NCBI RefSeq assembly: GCF_001298265.1
Contig: NZ_LGSZ01000037.1
Location: 1-64,000 of the forward strand
Direction of reading: 5' to 3'
DNA from: Allobosea vaviloviae
Lineage (GTDB): Bacteria; Pseudomonadota; Alphaproteobacteria; Rhizobiales; Beijerinckiaceae
DNA length: 64,000 nucleotides
Made by a program: the position numbers and the translations under genes. Below are positions 37,065 through 46,559 of this stretch, one piece after another (position 1 is the stretch's first letter; each line of letters starts with the position of its first letter). The notes beneath the pieces were generated by a model. It was not told the origin of the DNA. It was given only the letters and a program-made list of their open reading frames with translations, and ran no database searches.

Positions 37065-37984
37065 CAGGCGGAGACCCCGCCGAAGCACCAGGCCAGGATG
37101 CCCTTCTGGGCGTGCAGGCGATTCTCGGCCTCGTCGAACACGGCCGATTGCGGCCCGTCCATCACGGCGTCGGTGACCTCCTCGCCGCGGCTGGCGGGCA
37201 GGCAGTGCATGAAGATGGCGTCCTTTTCGGCGCGGCCGAGCAGGCGCTCGTCGACCTGATAGGGCCGCAGCAGATTGTGGCGCGTGCCTTCCTCGTCGCC
37301 CATCGAGACCCAGCAATCGGTGATGACGCAGTCGGCGCCCTCGACCGCAGCTTCGGGCCTCGTGGTCAAGGAGAGCTTCGCGCCCTGCTTCTTGGCCCAG
37401 TCGAGCAGGGCCGGCGGGGGCGCCAGTTCCTCGGGCGTCGCGATGGCCAGTTCGAAATCGAGCCGGCCGGCCGCATGCACCCAGGAGGTCAGAACATTGT
37501 TGGTATCGCCGGTCCAGGCGATGCGCTTGCCTTTGATCGAGCCCTTGCGCTCCTCGAAGGTCATGACGTCGGCCATGACCTGGCAGGGATGCTGGCGCTT
37601 GGTCAGCCCGTTGATCACCGGCACGGTGGCGTATTTCGCCATCTCGACCACGGCATCATGGTCGAGCATGCGGATCATGATCGCATCGACATAGCGCGAC
37701 AGCACGCGGGCGGTGTCGGCGATGGTCTCGCGCTCGCCGAGCTCGATCTCGCGGCCGGTGACCATCATCGGCGAGCCGCCGAGCTCGCGGATGCCGACAT
37801 CGAAGGACACGCGGGTGCGCAGCGAGGGCTGCTCGAAGACCATGGCGACGACCTTGCCCTCGAGCAGGCGATCGACAGCGGCATCCGGCGTGCGGCGGCG
37901 CGACTTGATGTCCTCGCCGGCGCGCAGGATGGCGCGCAGCTCGTTTGCGGAGAAATCGGAGAGATCGAGGAAATGGCGCGTCAC
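37064..37984 (-). CDS. argF: Ornithine carbamoyltransferase
   Basis: A 306-residue protein with the OTCase signatures: carbamoyl-phosphate loop PSLRTRVSF, ornithine/phosphate motif HPCQVMAD, and the HCLPA motif in [13 protein letters not shown]. It makes citrulline from ornithine and carbamoyl phosphate. The argD-argF-hslO order with tight spacing (49 bases after argD, TGATG to hslO) indicates one operon. Confidence 0.95.
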   Translation of the reverse strand: MTRHFLDLSDFSANELRAILRAGEDIKSRRRTPDAAVDRLLEGKVVAMVFEQPSLRTRVSFDVGIRELGGSPMMVTGREIELGERETIADTARVLSRYVDAIMIRMLDHDAVVEMAKYATVPVINGLTKRQHPCQVMADVMTFEERKGSIKGKRIAWTGDTNNVLTSWVHAAGRLDFELAIATPEELAPPPALLDWAKKQGAKLSLTTRPEAAVEGADCVITDCWVSMGDEEGTRHNLLRPYQVDERLLGRAEKDAIFMHCLPASRGEEVTDAVMDGPQSAVFDEAENRLHAQKGILAWCFGGVSA

Positions 37985-38033
37985 GGGCGCGTCCTTCGCT
38001 TACCTGATGAGAGTTGGCTGGACTGAAAGGGTT

Positions 38034-39254
38034 CTACTCGGCCGCCGGCCGCTTCAGCGCAGCCTCGATGGCGCCGGCGGCACGGTCGAGCCGCGAGACG
38101 GCATCCGCGACTTCCGGCTCGCCGATGATCAGCGGCGGCAGCAGGCGCACGACATTGTCGCCGGCGGCCACGACGAGCAGACCGGCGGCGCGGGCCTCGG
38201 CGACGAAGTCGGTGTTGAGCGTGTGCAGCTTGAGGCCGAGCATCAGGCCCTCGCCCCGAATCTCGGCGATCACCTCGGGATGCTTGTCCTTGAGCTCGGC
38301 CAGAGACTGCTTCAGCCGCAGCGAGGTCTGCGCGACATGGTCGATGAAGCCAGGCGCCAGGATGACATCCAGCACCGCGTTGCCGACCGCCATGGCGAGC
38401 GGATTGCCGCCAAAGGTGGTGCCATGCGTGCCCAGCGTCATGCCCGAGGCTGCCTCTTCGGTGGCGAGGCAGACGCCCATCGGGAAGCCGCCGCCGATGC
38501 CCTTGGCGACCGACATGATGTCGGGCGTCACGCCCGACAGCTCATAGGCGAAGAACTTGCCGGTCCGGCCGACGCCGGTCTGGATCTCGTCGAAGATCAG
38601 CATCAGGCCATGCTCGTCGCAGAGGTCGCGCAGCAGCCGCAGGAAGCGCGACGGGGCCGAGCGCAAGCCGCCTTCGCCCTGGATCGGCTCGACCATCATA
38701 GCTGCCGTCTCCGGCCCGATCGCCGCCTTCAGCGCCGCCTCGTCGTCGAAGGGCACCTGATCGAAGCCGTCGACCTTGGGGCCGAAGCCGTCGATGTATT
38801 TCTGCTGCCCGCCGGCGGCGATGGTCGCCAACGTGCGGCCATGGAAGGCGCCCTCGAAGGTGATGATCCGGTAGCGCTCGGGATGGCCCTTCGCCGCGTG
38901 GTATTTGCGCGCCATCTTGATGGCGCACTCATTCGCCTCGGCGCCCGAATTGGTGAAGAAGGCGCGCTGCGCGAAGGTCGCCTCGCAGAGCCTGCGTGCC
39001 AGTCGCTCGCCCTCGGGCATCGTGTAGAGGTTGGAGGTGTGCCAGATCTTGCCGGCCTGCGCCGTCAGCGCCTCGACCAGGTGCGGATGGGCGTGGCCGA
39101 GCGAATTGACGGCGATACCAGCGCCGAAATCGAGATAGCGCGTGCCGTCAGCCGTGATCGCCCAGGGGCCTTCGCCGCGCTCGAAAGCGACAGGCGCGCG
39201 GGCATAGGTCGGAAGCAGGACGGACTGGGAAGCGGAAACGGGAGCGGGGGCCAT
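38034..39254 (-). CDS. argD: Acetylornithine aminotransferase
   Basis: A 406-residue PLP enzyme of aminotransferase class [61 protein letters not shown] with the Asp that pairs with PLP, and the lysine in [14 protein letters not shown]. It makes N-acetylornithine from the semialdehyde and often also serves lysine synthesis. First gene of the argD-argF-hslO operon. Confidence 0.95.
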   Translation of the reverse strand: MAPAPVSASQSVLLPTYARAPVAFERGEGPWAITADGTRYLDFGAGIAVNSLGHAHPHLVEALTAQAGKIWHTSNLYTMPEGERLARRLCEATFAQRAFFTNSGAEANECAIKMARKYHAAKGHPERYRIITFEGAFHGRTLATIAAGGQQKYIDGFGPKVDGFDQVPFDDEAALKAAIGPETAAMMVEPIQGEGGLRSAPSRFLRLLRDLCDEHGLMLIFDEIQTGVGRTGKFFAYELSGVTPDIMSVAKGIGGGFPMGVCLATEEAASGMTLGTHGTTFGGNPLAMAVGNAVLDVILAPGFIDHVAQTSLRLKQSLAELKDKHPEVIAEIRGEGLMLGLKLHTLNTDFVAEARAAGLLVVAAGDNVVRLLPPLIIGEPEVADAVSRLDRAAGAIEAALKRPAAE

Positions 39255-39581
39255 GAGATTGAAATCCTCGCGACGGCGATGGGAAGAACGGATTGGCGCT
39301 GAGCTGAAACGGTGGTTCGGGTTGACCTGCGGCGCGCTGTGGCAGTTTCACAGCCGCGTGCGACCCGACGACGACGTTATCGTCGCAGCCAGATTCCGAC
39401 GTCTCGTCGCACCGTCATCCGCATCGTGGAAGACCCTGATCCGTAAAACATAAGCGCCGCCCAAGAGGGCGGCGGCAACACCTCGCAACTATGCTAAAGG
39501 GCGCCGCTCCTGTCAATTCCGCGCCGCACCGCTGCCGTCCCCGTTCCGACGCTCTTGCCGCTGCGAGAGTGTTGCCGAAAG

Positions 39582-39774
39582 GATTCGCTTGACGGCGATC
39601 GATCGATTGCCTGGGGGAAAAAACGATTTCCGATTCGCCGACTCTTGTGGCCGAGTCCGGGCATCTTGTATGGTCGGCTTTGTCAGATACGACATCTCGT
39701 GCGGCGACCCCAGTACCGTCAGTCTCGGCTGCAACGGCTTCCGTTTAGCGACGGACGCCGCCGGTATCGGATTC
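39582..39774. promoter_or_regulatory. Cluster of GANTC (CcrM) sites upstream of gcrA
   Basis: Five GANTC sites lie in 193 bases: GATTC 39582, GATTC 39632, GACTC 39640, GAGTC 39653 and GATTC 39770. A rough estimate at this GC content is one site per about 300 bases. GcrA in alphaproteobacteria acts on promoters marked by GANTC methylation, so this is the likely control region of gcrA. The whole argD-gcrA spacer (39255-39835) otherwise has no gene. It also has a GCCGCCC/GGGCGGC hairpin at 39456-39473, in the leader of argD. Confidence 0.55.
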
Positions 39775-39835
39775 CGCCATGATCCGCCCACAGGCCGCCT
39801 CCATAGGAGGCGACTGAAGAAGACAGGTGAGCCCG

Positions 39836-40396
39836 ATGAACGAAGCCGGAGCATGGACGGAAGAGCGCGTCGAGCTTTTGAAGAAGCTCTGGAGCGACGG
39901 TCTCAGCGCCAGCCAGATCGCGGCCGAACTCGGCAGCGTGACGCGCAACGCGGTGATCGGAAAGGTGCACCGGCTCGGCTTGTCCGGCCGCGCCAAGAAC
40001 CCGGCCGCCGCCAGCACGCCCCGAACGGCTGCGACGCCGCGCAAGGCGCCGACGCGCTCGCCCAGCCATCCGATGAACAGCCAGGGCAGCCAGGGCGGAA
40101 TGACCCGCGGCGCCAATGCGCTGGCGCCGCAATATACCGCCGAGGTGGAAGCCGAGACCGAGCAGGCGCCGGCTCCTTCCGAGGATGTGGTGATCCCCTT
40201 CTCCGAGCGGGTCACGATCATGGACCTGCGCGAATATATGTGCCGCTGGCCGATGGGCGACCCGACCACGCCGGAATTCCGCTTTTGCGGCGGCCGCTCC
40301 CAAACCGGCATGCCCTATTGCAGCTACCACGCCCGCATCGCCTACCAGCCGGCCGCCGACCGCCGCCGGGACCGCGGCAAGGTGGCGCGCGCCTGA
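39836..40396 (+). CDS. gcrA: GcrA cell-cycle regulator
   Basis: A 186-residue protein. The N-terminal helix-turn-helix has the family start WTEERVELLKKLWSDG, SASQIAAELG, and TRNAVIGKVHRLGLSGR. The C-terminal RNA-polymerase-binding part has MCRWPMGDP and FCGGRSQTGMPYCSYHAR. It works with sigma70 at CcrM-methylated GANTC promoters to drive cell-cycle genes. ATG 39836 is preferred to the GTG at 39827. A cluster of GANTC sites precedes the gene. Confidence 0.95.
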   Translation: MNEAGAWTEERVELLKKLWSDGLSASQIAAELGSVTRNAVIGKVHRLGLSGRAKNPAAASTPRTAATPRKAPTRSPSHPMNSQGSQGGMTRGANALAPQYTAEVEAETEQAPAPSEDVVIPFSERVTIMDLREYMCRWPMGDPTTPEFRFCGGRSQTGMPYCSYHARIAYQPAADRRRDRGKVARA

Positions 40397-40423
40397 AGGT
40401 GCAGAGCCCCTGATATCTCGGAG

Positions 40424-40449
40424 AAAGCCGGCCGCGAGGTCGGCTTTTT
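40424..40449 (+). terminator. Intrinsic terminator after gcrA
   Basis: AAAGCCG (40424-40430) pairs with CGGCTTT (40441-40447), followed by TTTTT. It lies 28 bases after the gcrA stop and just beyond the stop of the convergent aapM gene, so it can serve both directions. Confidence 0.75.
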
Positions 40450-40467
40450 CATTGGCAGCCAGCCGGC

Positions 40468-41517
40468 TCAACGGTGCTGGCGCCGCCCCATCATCTCCAG
40501 ATGGCGGCTCCAGCGCGAGAGCGCGAAGCAGATCAGCCAGTAGATCGACCCCGAGAAGACATAGGCTTCCATGCTCATGCCGACCCAGGCGGGGTCGGCC
40601 AACGAGGCCTGGGCGATGCCGAGCAGATCGAGGATCGAAACGACGAGGACGAGCGTGGTGTTCTTCACCAGGGCGATGAATTCGTTGGTCATCGCCGGCA
40701 GCGAGATGCGCAGCGCCTGCGGCAGGATGATCAGCCCGGTCGCCTTCCAATAGGTCAGTCCGAGCGCGGTCGCCGCTTCGCGTTGGCCCGGCGGCAGGGC
40801 CTGGAGGCCGCCACGCACGGCTTCCGCCATATAGGCGGCAATGACGAGGCCGAGCCCGATGACGGCGCGCGCCAGGCGGTCGATGCCGATGCCGCCCGGC
40901 AGGATCAGCGGCAAAAGCAGCGAGGCCAGGAAGATCACCGCGATGATCGGCACACCACGCCAGAACTCGATAAACAGCACGCTGATCAGCCTGACGACCT
41001 TGAGCTGCGACTGGCGGCCGAGCGCGAGCAGGATGCCGAGCGGGATCGCGATCAGGCTGGCATAGACCGAGATGAACAGGGTCAGCATCAGCCCGCCCCA
41101 TTCGCGAGTCTCGATCGGCCGCAGGCCGAAACCGCCCGACAGCAGCCAGATGCCGAGCGGCGGCAGGACGATCAGCGCCGCGATGGCCGCCTTCAGCCGC
41201 AGCCGCGGCGGCGCGAAGACGATGGCGGCCGCTGCGAGGGCGAACAGGATACCGGTCAGGTCGGCCCGCCAGCGCTGGTCCGACGGATAGAGCCCGTACA
41301 TGAACTGGCCGAAGCGGGCCTTGACGAAGACCCAGCAGGCGCCGCCGGCCGCACAATCGGCCCGGGTCGAACCGCTCCAGGTCGCGTCGATCAGCGCCCA
41401 GCGGATGATCGGGATGGCGATCCAGGCCAAAGCGGCCGCGAGCAGCAGCGTGACGAGGCCGGCCGCGGGGGTCGCGAAGAGGCGCTGGCGCCAGAGGGGG
41501 AGAGCCGCCGCGCTCAT
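40468..41517 (-). CDS. aapM: Amino-acid ABC transporter permease (AapM-like)
   Basis: A 349-residue inner-membrane permease of the HisMQ family with about eight transmembrane helices. The transmembrane core ends with the EAA loop near EAATALGLTYWKATGLIILP. The start at 41517 overlaps the aapQ stop (ATGA). The length, with a long N-terminal membrane region, matches AapM-type general L-amino-acid permeases. It is the last gene of the operon; no ATPase gene follows, because gcrA converges from the other side. Confidence 0.9.
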   Translation of the reverse strand: MSAAALPLWRQRLFATPAAGLVTLLLAAALAWIAIPIIRWALIDATWSGSTRADCAAGGACWVFVKARFGQFMYGLYPSDQRWRADLTGILFALAAAAIVFAPPRLRLKAAIAALIVLPPLGIWLLSGGFGLRPIETREWGGLMLTLFISVYASLIAIPLGILLALGRQSQLKVVRLISVLFIEFWRGVPIIAVIFLASLLLPLILPGGIGIDRLARAVIGLGLVIAAYMAEAVRGGLQALPPGQREAATALGLTYWKATGLIILPQALRISLPAMTNEFIALVKNTTLVLVVSILDLLGIAQASLADPAWVGMSMEAYVFSGSIYWLICFALSRWSRHLEMMGRRQHR

Positions 41518-42677
41518 CGGGTCACCAGCGCGATCCTGGCGTTGTACCAGTTCATGAAGGCGGACACGGCCAGCCCGATGACGAGATAGACCGCCAGCGT
41601 CATGGCGATGATCTCGATCGCCTGGCCGGTGTTGTTGAGGGCAGAGCCCATGAACAGGCTGACCACGTCGGGATAGGCGATGGCCGCGCCGAAGGACGAG
41701 TTCTTGAGCACGTTGAGATACTGGTTCGTCAGCGGCGGGATCATCACGCGCAGCGCCTGCGGGATGGTGACGAGGCGCAGCGTCCGGACAGGCCGCAGGC
41801 CGAGCGCAGAGGCCGCCTCGATCTGGCCATGCGGCACCGCCTGGATGCCGCCGCGGACGATCTCGGCGATGAAGCCCGCGGTATAGGTGACGAGCGCGGC
41901 CAACAGCGCGACGAATTCCGGGATGACGACGAAGCCGCCGCGATAGTTGAAGCCGCGCAGGACGGGGATATCCCAGCGCGTCGCCAGGCTCGCCCAGGTC
42001 ACGGCCAGCACCGGCACCAGAACGATCAGCACCAGGCCGATCGCCAGCATCGGCGCATCCTGCCCGGTCCGGTCCTTGCGGCGGCGGGCCCAGAGCGAGA
42101 CAAGCCCCTGCGCCAGCCATGACAGCAGGATCGCGGCCAGTGCCCAGCGGAAATTTGCGGGCGCATCCGGCAGCGGAATGGTGAGGCCACGGTTGTTCAG
42201 GAAGGCGACGCCGAAGACGCTGACGCTGTCGCGCGGCGCCGGCAGCGCGGCGATGACGCCGAAATACCAGAACAGCACGAAGAACAGCAGCGGGATGTTG
42301 CGGACGAATTCGATATAGGCCCCGGCCACGGTCGAGAGCAGCCAGTGCGACGACAGCCTGGCGATGCCGACGACGAAACCGAGCGCGGTGGCGAGCACGA
42401 CCGACACGATGGTGACCAGCATGGTGTTAGCGACGCCGGCCCAGAACAGGTCGAGGACCGTGCTGGCCCTTGTGTAGTCGGTCAGCACGAAGGGCACGTC
42501 GATGCCGGAATTGCGCCAGAGGAAGTCGAAGCCCGAGGCGATGCCGGCCTTGACCATGTTCTCCGAGGCGTTGCGCACGAAGAAGATGGTCAGGCCGACG
42601 AGGCCGAGCACGAGCGCGATCTGGTAGAACCAGTCGCGGACGCGCTTGTCGTTGAGAAGTGAAATGATGTTCAGCAA
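41514..42677 (-). CDS. aapQ: Amino-acid ABC transporter permease (AapQ-like)
   Basis: A 387-residue permease with about eight membrane helices. Diagnostic stretches are ASALGLRPVRTLRLVTIPQALR (EAA loop type) and the FRWALAAILLSWLAQGLVSLWARRRKD insertion typical of AapQ. It partners AapM to form the channel for the AapJ-captured amino acid. It ends overlapping aapM and is preceded by a 167-base spacer with a palindromic repeat. Confidence 0.9.
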   Translation of the reverse strand: MLNIISLLNDKRVRDWFYQIALVLGLVGLTIFFVRNASENMVKAGIASGFDFLWRNSGIDVPFVLTDYTRASTVLDLFWAGVANTMLVTIVSVVLATALGFVVGIARLSSHWLLSTVAGAYIEFVRNIPLLFFVLFWYFGVIAALPAPRDSVSVFGVAFLNNRGLTIPLPDAPANFRWALAAILLSWLAQGLVSLWARRRKDRTGQDAPMLAIGLVLIVLVPVLAVTWASLATRWDIPVLRGFNYRGGFVVIPEFVALLAALVTYTAGFIAEIVRGGIQAVPHGQIEAASALGLRPVRTLRLVTIPQALRVMIPPLTNQYLNVLKNSSFGAAIAYPDVVSLFMGSALNNTGQAIEIIAMTLAVYLVIGLAVSAFMNWYNARIALVTR

Positions 42678-42706
42678 AGGCTTCGTTCCTGCGGAACCGC
42701 TTCACC

Positions 42707-42812
42707 GTCATCCCGGGCGGAGCGAAGCGGAGACCCGGGATCCATGCCGGAACGGTTCAGGCATGGATCCCGGATCGGCGCCGCTGCGCGGCTTGTCCGG
42801 GATGACCGCGTG
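42707..42812. repeat. REP-like nested palindromic repeat between aapJ and aapQ
   Basis: The outer arms are TCATCCCGGG near 42707 and TCCGGGATGA near 42797. The inner arms are CCCGGGATCCATGCC (42732-42746) and GGCATGGATCCCGGAT (42760-42775). These nested palindromes resemble dispersed intergenic repeats of Hyphomicrobiales. Between substrate-binding and permease genes such a structure often protects the upstream message, giving more AapJ than permease. Confidence 0.65.
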
Positions 42813-42844
42813 ATTCCGCGTTCAGACGGAGGCTGCCGCCGCTC

Positions 42845-43879
42845 TCACTGGAAGGGCGGGGTGAAGAGCAGGCCGCCCTTGGTCCAGAGCTGGTTCTGGC
42901 CGCGCTCGAGCTTCAGGCCCGAGCCCATGCCGACGGTGCGCTCGAAGCTCTCGCCGTAGTTCCCGACCTGCTTGATGGCGTTGTACATCCAGTCGTTGGA
43001 CAGCCCCATCATGGCGCCGAAATTGCCCTCGGCGCCGAGCAGGCGGCGGACTTCCGAGTTCTTCGAGCTCGCCTTCATCTGGTCGGCATTGGCGGAGGTC
43101 ACGCCGAGCATCTCGGCGGCGATCGTGCCATTCAGCACCCAGCGGACGATCAGCTGCCAGCGCTCGTCGCCCCAGCGCGTCACCGGCCCCTGCGGATCGT
43201 TCGAGATCGGCTGCGTCAGGATGATGTGGTCGCCGGGGACCTTGAGCTTGGCGCGTTGGCCGGCCAGCGCGCCGACGCCGGCGGTGTAGGCGTCGCAGCG
43301 GCCGGCGTCATAGGCGGCAATGGCGTCGTCGTTCTTCTGGAAATTGGTGATGGTAACCTTGAGGTTGCGCTCCAGGAACCAGTCGGAAGCGTTCTTCTCC
43401 TCGGTCGAACCAGCGGCGACGCAGACGGAGGCGCCGTCGAGATCGGCCGCGCTCTTGGCGTTGGTCGCCTTGCGGACGATGAAGGTCTGGCCCTCGTAGA
43501 AGTTGATGCCCTGGAAGTTCAGGCCGAGCGAGGCGTTGCGCGAGAAGGTGATGGTCGAGTTGCGCGAGAGCAGGTCGACCTGGCCCGATTGCAGGATCGG
43601 CCAGCGCTGCTGCACCGAGGTCGGGGTGAACTTGACCTTCTTGGCGTCGCCGAGAACGGCCGCCGCGAGGGCCTTGCAGTAGTCGACGTCGAGTCCGGTC
43701 CACTCGCCCTTGTCGTCGGCGAAGGAGAAGCCGGGCAGGCCGAGATGGACGCCGCATTCGATATGGCCGCGCGCCTTGATCGCATCGAGCGTCGGGCTCG
43801 GGGCCAGTTGCTGGGCGCTCGCCAGCGAGGCGCTCGCGGCCAGGATGGCGGTCGCCGCCAGAAGTCTCTTCGTCATCAT
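42845..43879 (-). CDS. aapJ: Periplasmic general L-amino-acid-binding protein (AapJ-like)
   Basis: A 344-residue substrate-binding protein with an N-terminal signal peptide (TKRLLAATAILAASASLASA, cut before Gln-Gln). The mature protein has the family blocks VRARGHIECGVHLG-like near the start (here KARGHIECGVHLG), DVDYCKALAAAVLGD, and CDAYTAGVGALAGQR. It delivers amino acids to AapQ-AapM. Three consecutive ATG codons (43882, 43879, 43876) follow the ribosome-binding GGGGAG; the middle one is chosen. The first gene of the aapJ-Q-M operon. Confidence 0.92.
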   Translation of the reverse strand: MMTKRLLAATAILAASASLASAQQLAPSPTLDAIKARGHIECGVHLGLPGFSFADDKGEWTGLDVDYCKALAAAVLGDAKKVKFTPTSVQQRWPILQSGQVDLLSRNSTITFSRNASLGLNFQGINFYEGQTFIVRKATNAKSAADLDGASVCVAAGSTEEKNASDWFLERNLKVTITNFQKNDDAIAAYDAGRCDAYTAGVGALAGQRAKLKVPGDHIILTQPISNDPQGPVTRWGDERWQLIVRWVLNGTIAAEMLGVTSANADQMKASSKNSEVRRLLGAEGNFGAMMGLSNDWMYNAIKQVGNYGESFERTVGMGSGLKLERGQNQLWTKGGLLFTPPFQ

Positions 43880-43975
43880 CATCGTCTCCCCGAAGCCGTC
43901 AGCGGCTTTCTGCATTGAGGGCGCGACTATGCAACAGACGCGCCGCGAGCGGTAGCGGGGGGGTGCTCCAGCTTT

Positions 43976-45019
43976 TCAACTCCCGAACACGGTGTTCAGC
44001 TGGCTGCCGACCATGATGAAGGTGGTGCGCTTGGGCATTTCCTTGAGCCGGACCGCGCCGATATAGGTCATGGCCGAGCGCACCCCGCCCATCAGCTCCT
44101 GCATCGTGCCCTCGACAGGGCCGCGATAGGGCACCTCGACGGTCTTGCCCTCGGACGCCCGGTATGTCGCGACGCCGCCGGAATAGCGCTTCATCGCCGT
44201 GTCCGAGGACATGCCGTAGAAGGTCATCGCGACCGGCACCTGTTCGCCGCCGCGCTCCTCGTAGCGGATGTCGCCCTCGCATTCGTCGTGGCCGGCGAGC
44301 ATGCCGCCGAGCATCATGAAATCGGCGCCGGCGCCATAGCCCTTGGCGAGGTCGCCCGGCACGGTGACGCCGCCATCGCCGCAGACCAGGCCCTTGAGGC
44401 CATGGGCTGCGTCGGCGCATTCGATGATGGCCGAGAGCTGCGGATAGCCGACGCCCGTCATCTTGCGGGTGGTGCAGACCGAGCCCGGCCCGATGCCGAC
44501 CTTGACGATGTCGGCCCCGGCCAGGATCAGCGCCTCGGTCATGTCGCCGGTGACGACGTTGCCGGCCATGATCGCGGCGTCCGGATACTCGGCCCGCGTC
44601 GCCTTGACCGTGTCGACGAATTTCTCGGTGTAGCCGTTGGCGACGTCGAGGCAGATCCTGGCGATCGGCGACTGGGCATGGACCCGAGCGAGCTTGTCGT
44701 GGTCGGCCTGCGTCGTGCCCAGCGAATAGAAGGCGTTGGCCGAGCCGGGCTCGCGGAAAAAGGCGATCAGCTCGTCCGGCCCGTAATGCTTGTGCAGCGC
44801 CACCATCGCGCCATGGCGCAGCAGGGCGCGCGCCATCGCCATCGTGCCGACCACGTCCATGTTCGCCGCGATCAGCGGGAAGCCGGTCCAATCCTTGCCG
44901 GTATGGGCGAAGCGCAGCGTGCGATGGACGTCGACCTCGGAGCGGCTGCCCAGCGTCGAGCGCTTCGGGCGGATCAGCACGTCGCGGAAATCGAGCTTGG
45001 GGTCGTTCTCGATGCGCAT
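43976..45019 (-). CDS. guaC: GMP reductase
   Basis: A 347-residue IMPDH/GMPR-family enzyme. The catalytic loop [20 protein letters not shown] carries the active-site Cys, and the start [21 protein letters not shown] is GuaC-type rather than GuaB. The phosphate site is [19 protein letters not shown]. No CBS domain is present, as expected for GuaC. It converts GMP to IMP using NADPH. It stands alone between aapJ and a DMT exporter gene. Confidence 0.88.
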   Translation of the reverse strand: MRIENDPKLDFRDVLIRPKRSTLGSRSEVDVHRTLRFAHTGKDWTGFPLIAANMDVVGTMAMARALLRHGAMVALHKHYGPDELIAFFREPGSANAFYSLGTTQADHDKLARVHAQSPIARICLDVANGYTEKFVDTVKATRAEYPDAAIMAGNVVTGDMTEALILAGADIVKVGIGPGSVCTTRKMTGVGYPQLSAIIECADAAHGLKGLVCGDGGVTVPGDLAKGYGAGADFMMLGGMLAGHDECEGDIRYEERGGEQVPVAMTFYGMSSDTAMKRYSGGVATYRASEGKTVEVPYRGPVEGTMQELMGGVRSAMTYIGAVRLKEMPKRTTFIMVGSQLNTVFGS

Positions 45020-45135
45020 GATCTGAACCTTCGCGGCTGGCCTGCAGCACGCGCGGTCCGGAGGACGGCCAGGACGGCGTGCGCCGATTCATAACCGCAG
45101 GCGGTCGCGCAGGGCAATCGCCTGTACGGCACCGA

Positions 45136-46215
45136 TCAGACCGAAGCCGGCTCGCGCGGGAAGGGGCGCGCGTTCTTGCGGATGGTGTAGAGCGTCGCAC
45201 CCACGACGATTCCCGCGCCGATCCAGGTCGACAGCGCCGGAATCTCGGCGAAGAAGACGAAGCCGGTGAAGCTCGCCAGGATCAGGCGGCTGAAATCGAG
45301 CGGCGCCAGAGCCGCCGCCTCACCGACCTGGTAGGCGCGGGTGATCAGCCATTGGCCGGCGGTGCCAAACAGGCTCAGCACGACCAGCCAGAACCATTGC
45401 GCCGCATCGGGCGGGACCCACCAGAGCCAGGTCGGCAGCGCGAGCGCAGCGATCATCACCATGCCCTGCCAGATCAGGATCGTGTCCGTGCGCTCGGTTG
45501 ACGCCAGCATCCGCACGCTGACGGTGATGCCGGCATTGAGCACGGCGCCCACGACCGCCAGCAACGCAAAGGCGTCCAGCCCCTCCCCGCTCGGCTTCAG
45601 CATGACCAGCACGCCGACGAAGCCGATGACGGTGGCGGCCCAGCGCCGCGCATCGAACACCTCCTTGAGAATGATGACGGCGGCAATGGTGACGAACAGG
45701 ACCTGGCTGAAGCCGATGGCGGTGGCCTGGGCGAGCGGAATCTGGATCACCGCCGTAAAGCCGCAGAGCATGGCGGCCAGTGTGAGCAGGCTGCGGACGA
45801 TCTGCAGCCCCGGCCTCCTGGTCCGCATCATCAGGCGCAGCCCGCCACCCGCGAAGGCGAAGATTATCAGGCTCATGACGACCTGCCGGATCAGCAGGAT
45901 CTGGACCAAGGGGATGACGCCGCCGACATGCTTGATGGCGCCGACCATCACCGCATAGACCAAGAGCGCCGAGAGCATGTAGACCGAGCCGCGCAGATTG
46001 GCGCTGGCGCTCGCCCACCAGGCGCGAAAGCCCAGGCGACCTGCAGCGGAATAGTCGTCCGAGAGACCCGTCGGGATCGTCCCAGGCGGCTGGGAGCGCC
46101 CGCCGGGGTCAAACGCCTCGTCAGGTTCGGATCGGCGCGGCAGCGGCTCGGTTTCGGCTGCTCCGTCCGCGTCGGCCGGACGGCCCTGCCGCCCGGTCTG
46201 CCGTTCTTCGCTCAT
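45136..46215 (-). CDS. EamA/DMT-superfamily membrane transporter
   Basis: A 359-residue inner-membrane protein. After about 70 hydrophilic N-terminal residues it has ten hydrophobic segments in two EamA repeats (for example LRGSVYMLSALLVYAVMVGA and VVGAVLNAGITVSVRML). Members export or import small metabolites such as amino acids. The substrate is unknown. ATG 46215 is chosen as the first start inside the coding-like region. Confidence 0.8.
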   Translation of the reverse strand: MSEERQTGRQGRPADADGAAETEPLPRRSEPDEAFDPGGRSQPPGTIPTGLSDDYSAAGRLGFRAWWASASANLRGSVYMLSALLVYAVMVGAIKHVGGVIPLVQILLIRQVVMSLIIFAFAGGGLRLMMRTRRPGLQIVRSLLTLAAMLCGFTAVIQIPLAQATAIGFSQVLFVTIAAVIILKEVFDARRWAATVIGFVGVLVMLKPSGEGLDAFALLAVVGAVLNAGITVSVRMLASTERTDTILIWQGMVMIAALALPTWLWWVPPDAAQWFWLVVLSLFGTAGQWLITRAYQVGEAAALAPLDFSRLILASFTGFVFFAEIPALSTWIGAGIVVGATLYTIRKNARPFPREPASV

Positions 46216-46559
46216 CGACCTCGACCATTCGCCGACGTCTGTGACGCCTGGCCCGTTTGTTTCGTCCCCGACTGACGTGATCGACGAAACGCGCCGCTTT
46301 CGCCAGAGGCCGCGGGGCATGGCCGGGTTGTCCTGCCGGGTCGTGCTGGCTGGGTCGCGCCGCAGCGATGCGCCGGCAGGGCAGGCGCGGCATGCCTCCC
46401 GGGGGCTTCGCGGTGCCCTTTATGCGGTCTAGGAGAACGCGGCACCTCGGAGCCTCGAATCCACGGCATGACGATCTCCCATCCCCGCCCCGCCGAAGCA
46501 GGACATCCTGCCTGTGCCGCGCCGTGGCGTGGCGGCCGCTGGAGCGCCGGCACGCGCGG
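46216..46559. other. 344-base spacer, probable divergent promoters
   Basis: Between divergent DMT and AbrB-family genes. The open frames through it are upstream extensions of these two genes and lack start signals. No repeat or hairpin with a T run was noted. Confidence 0.5.
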
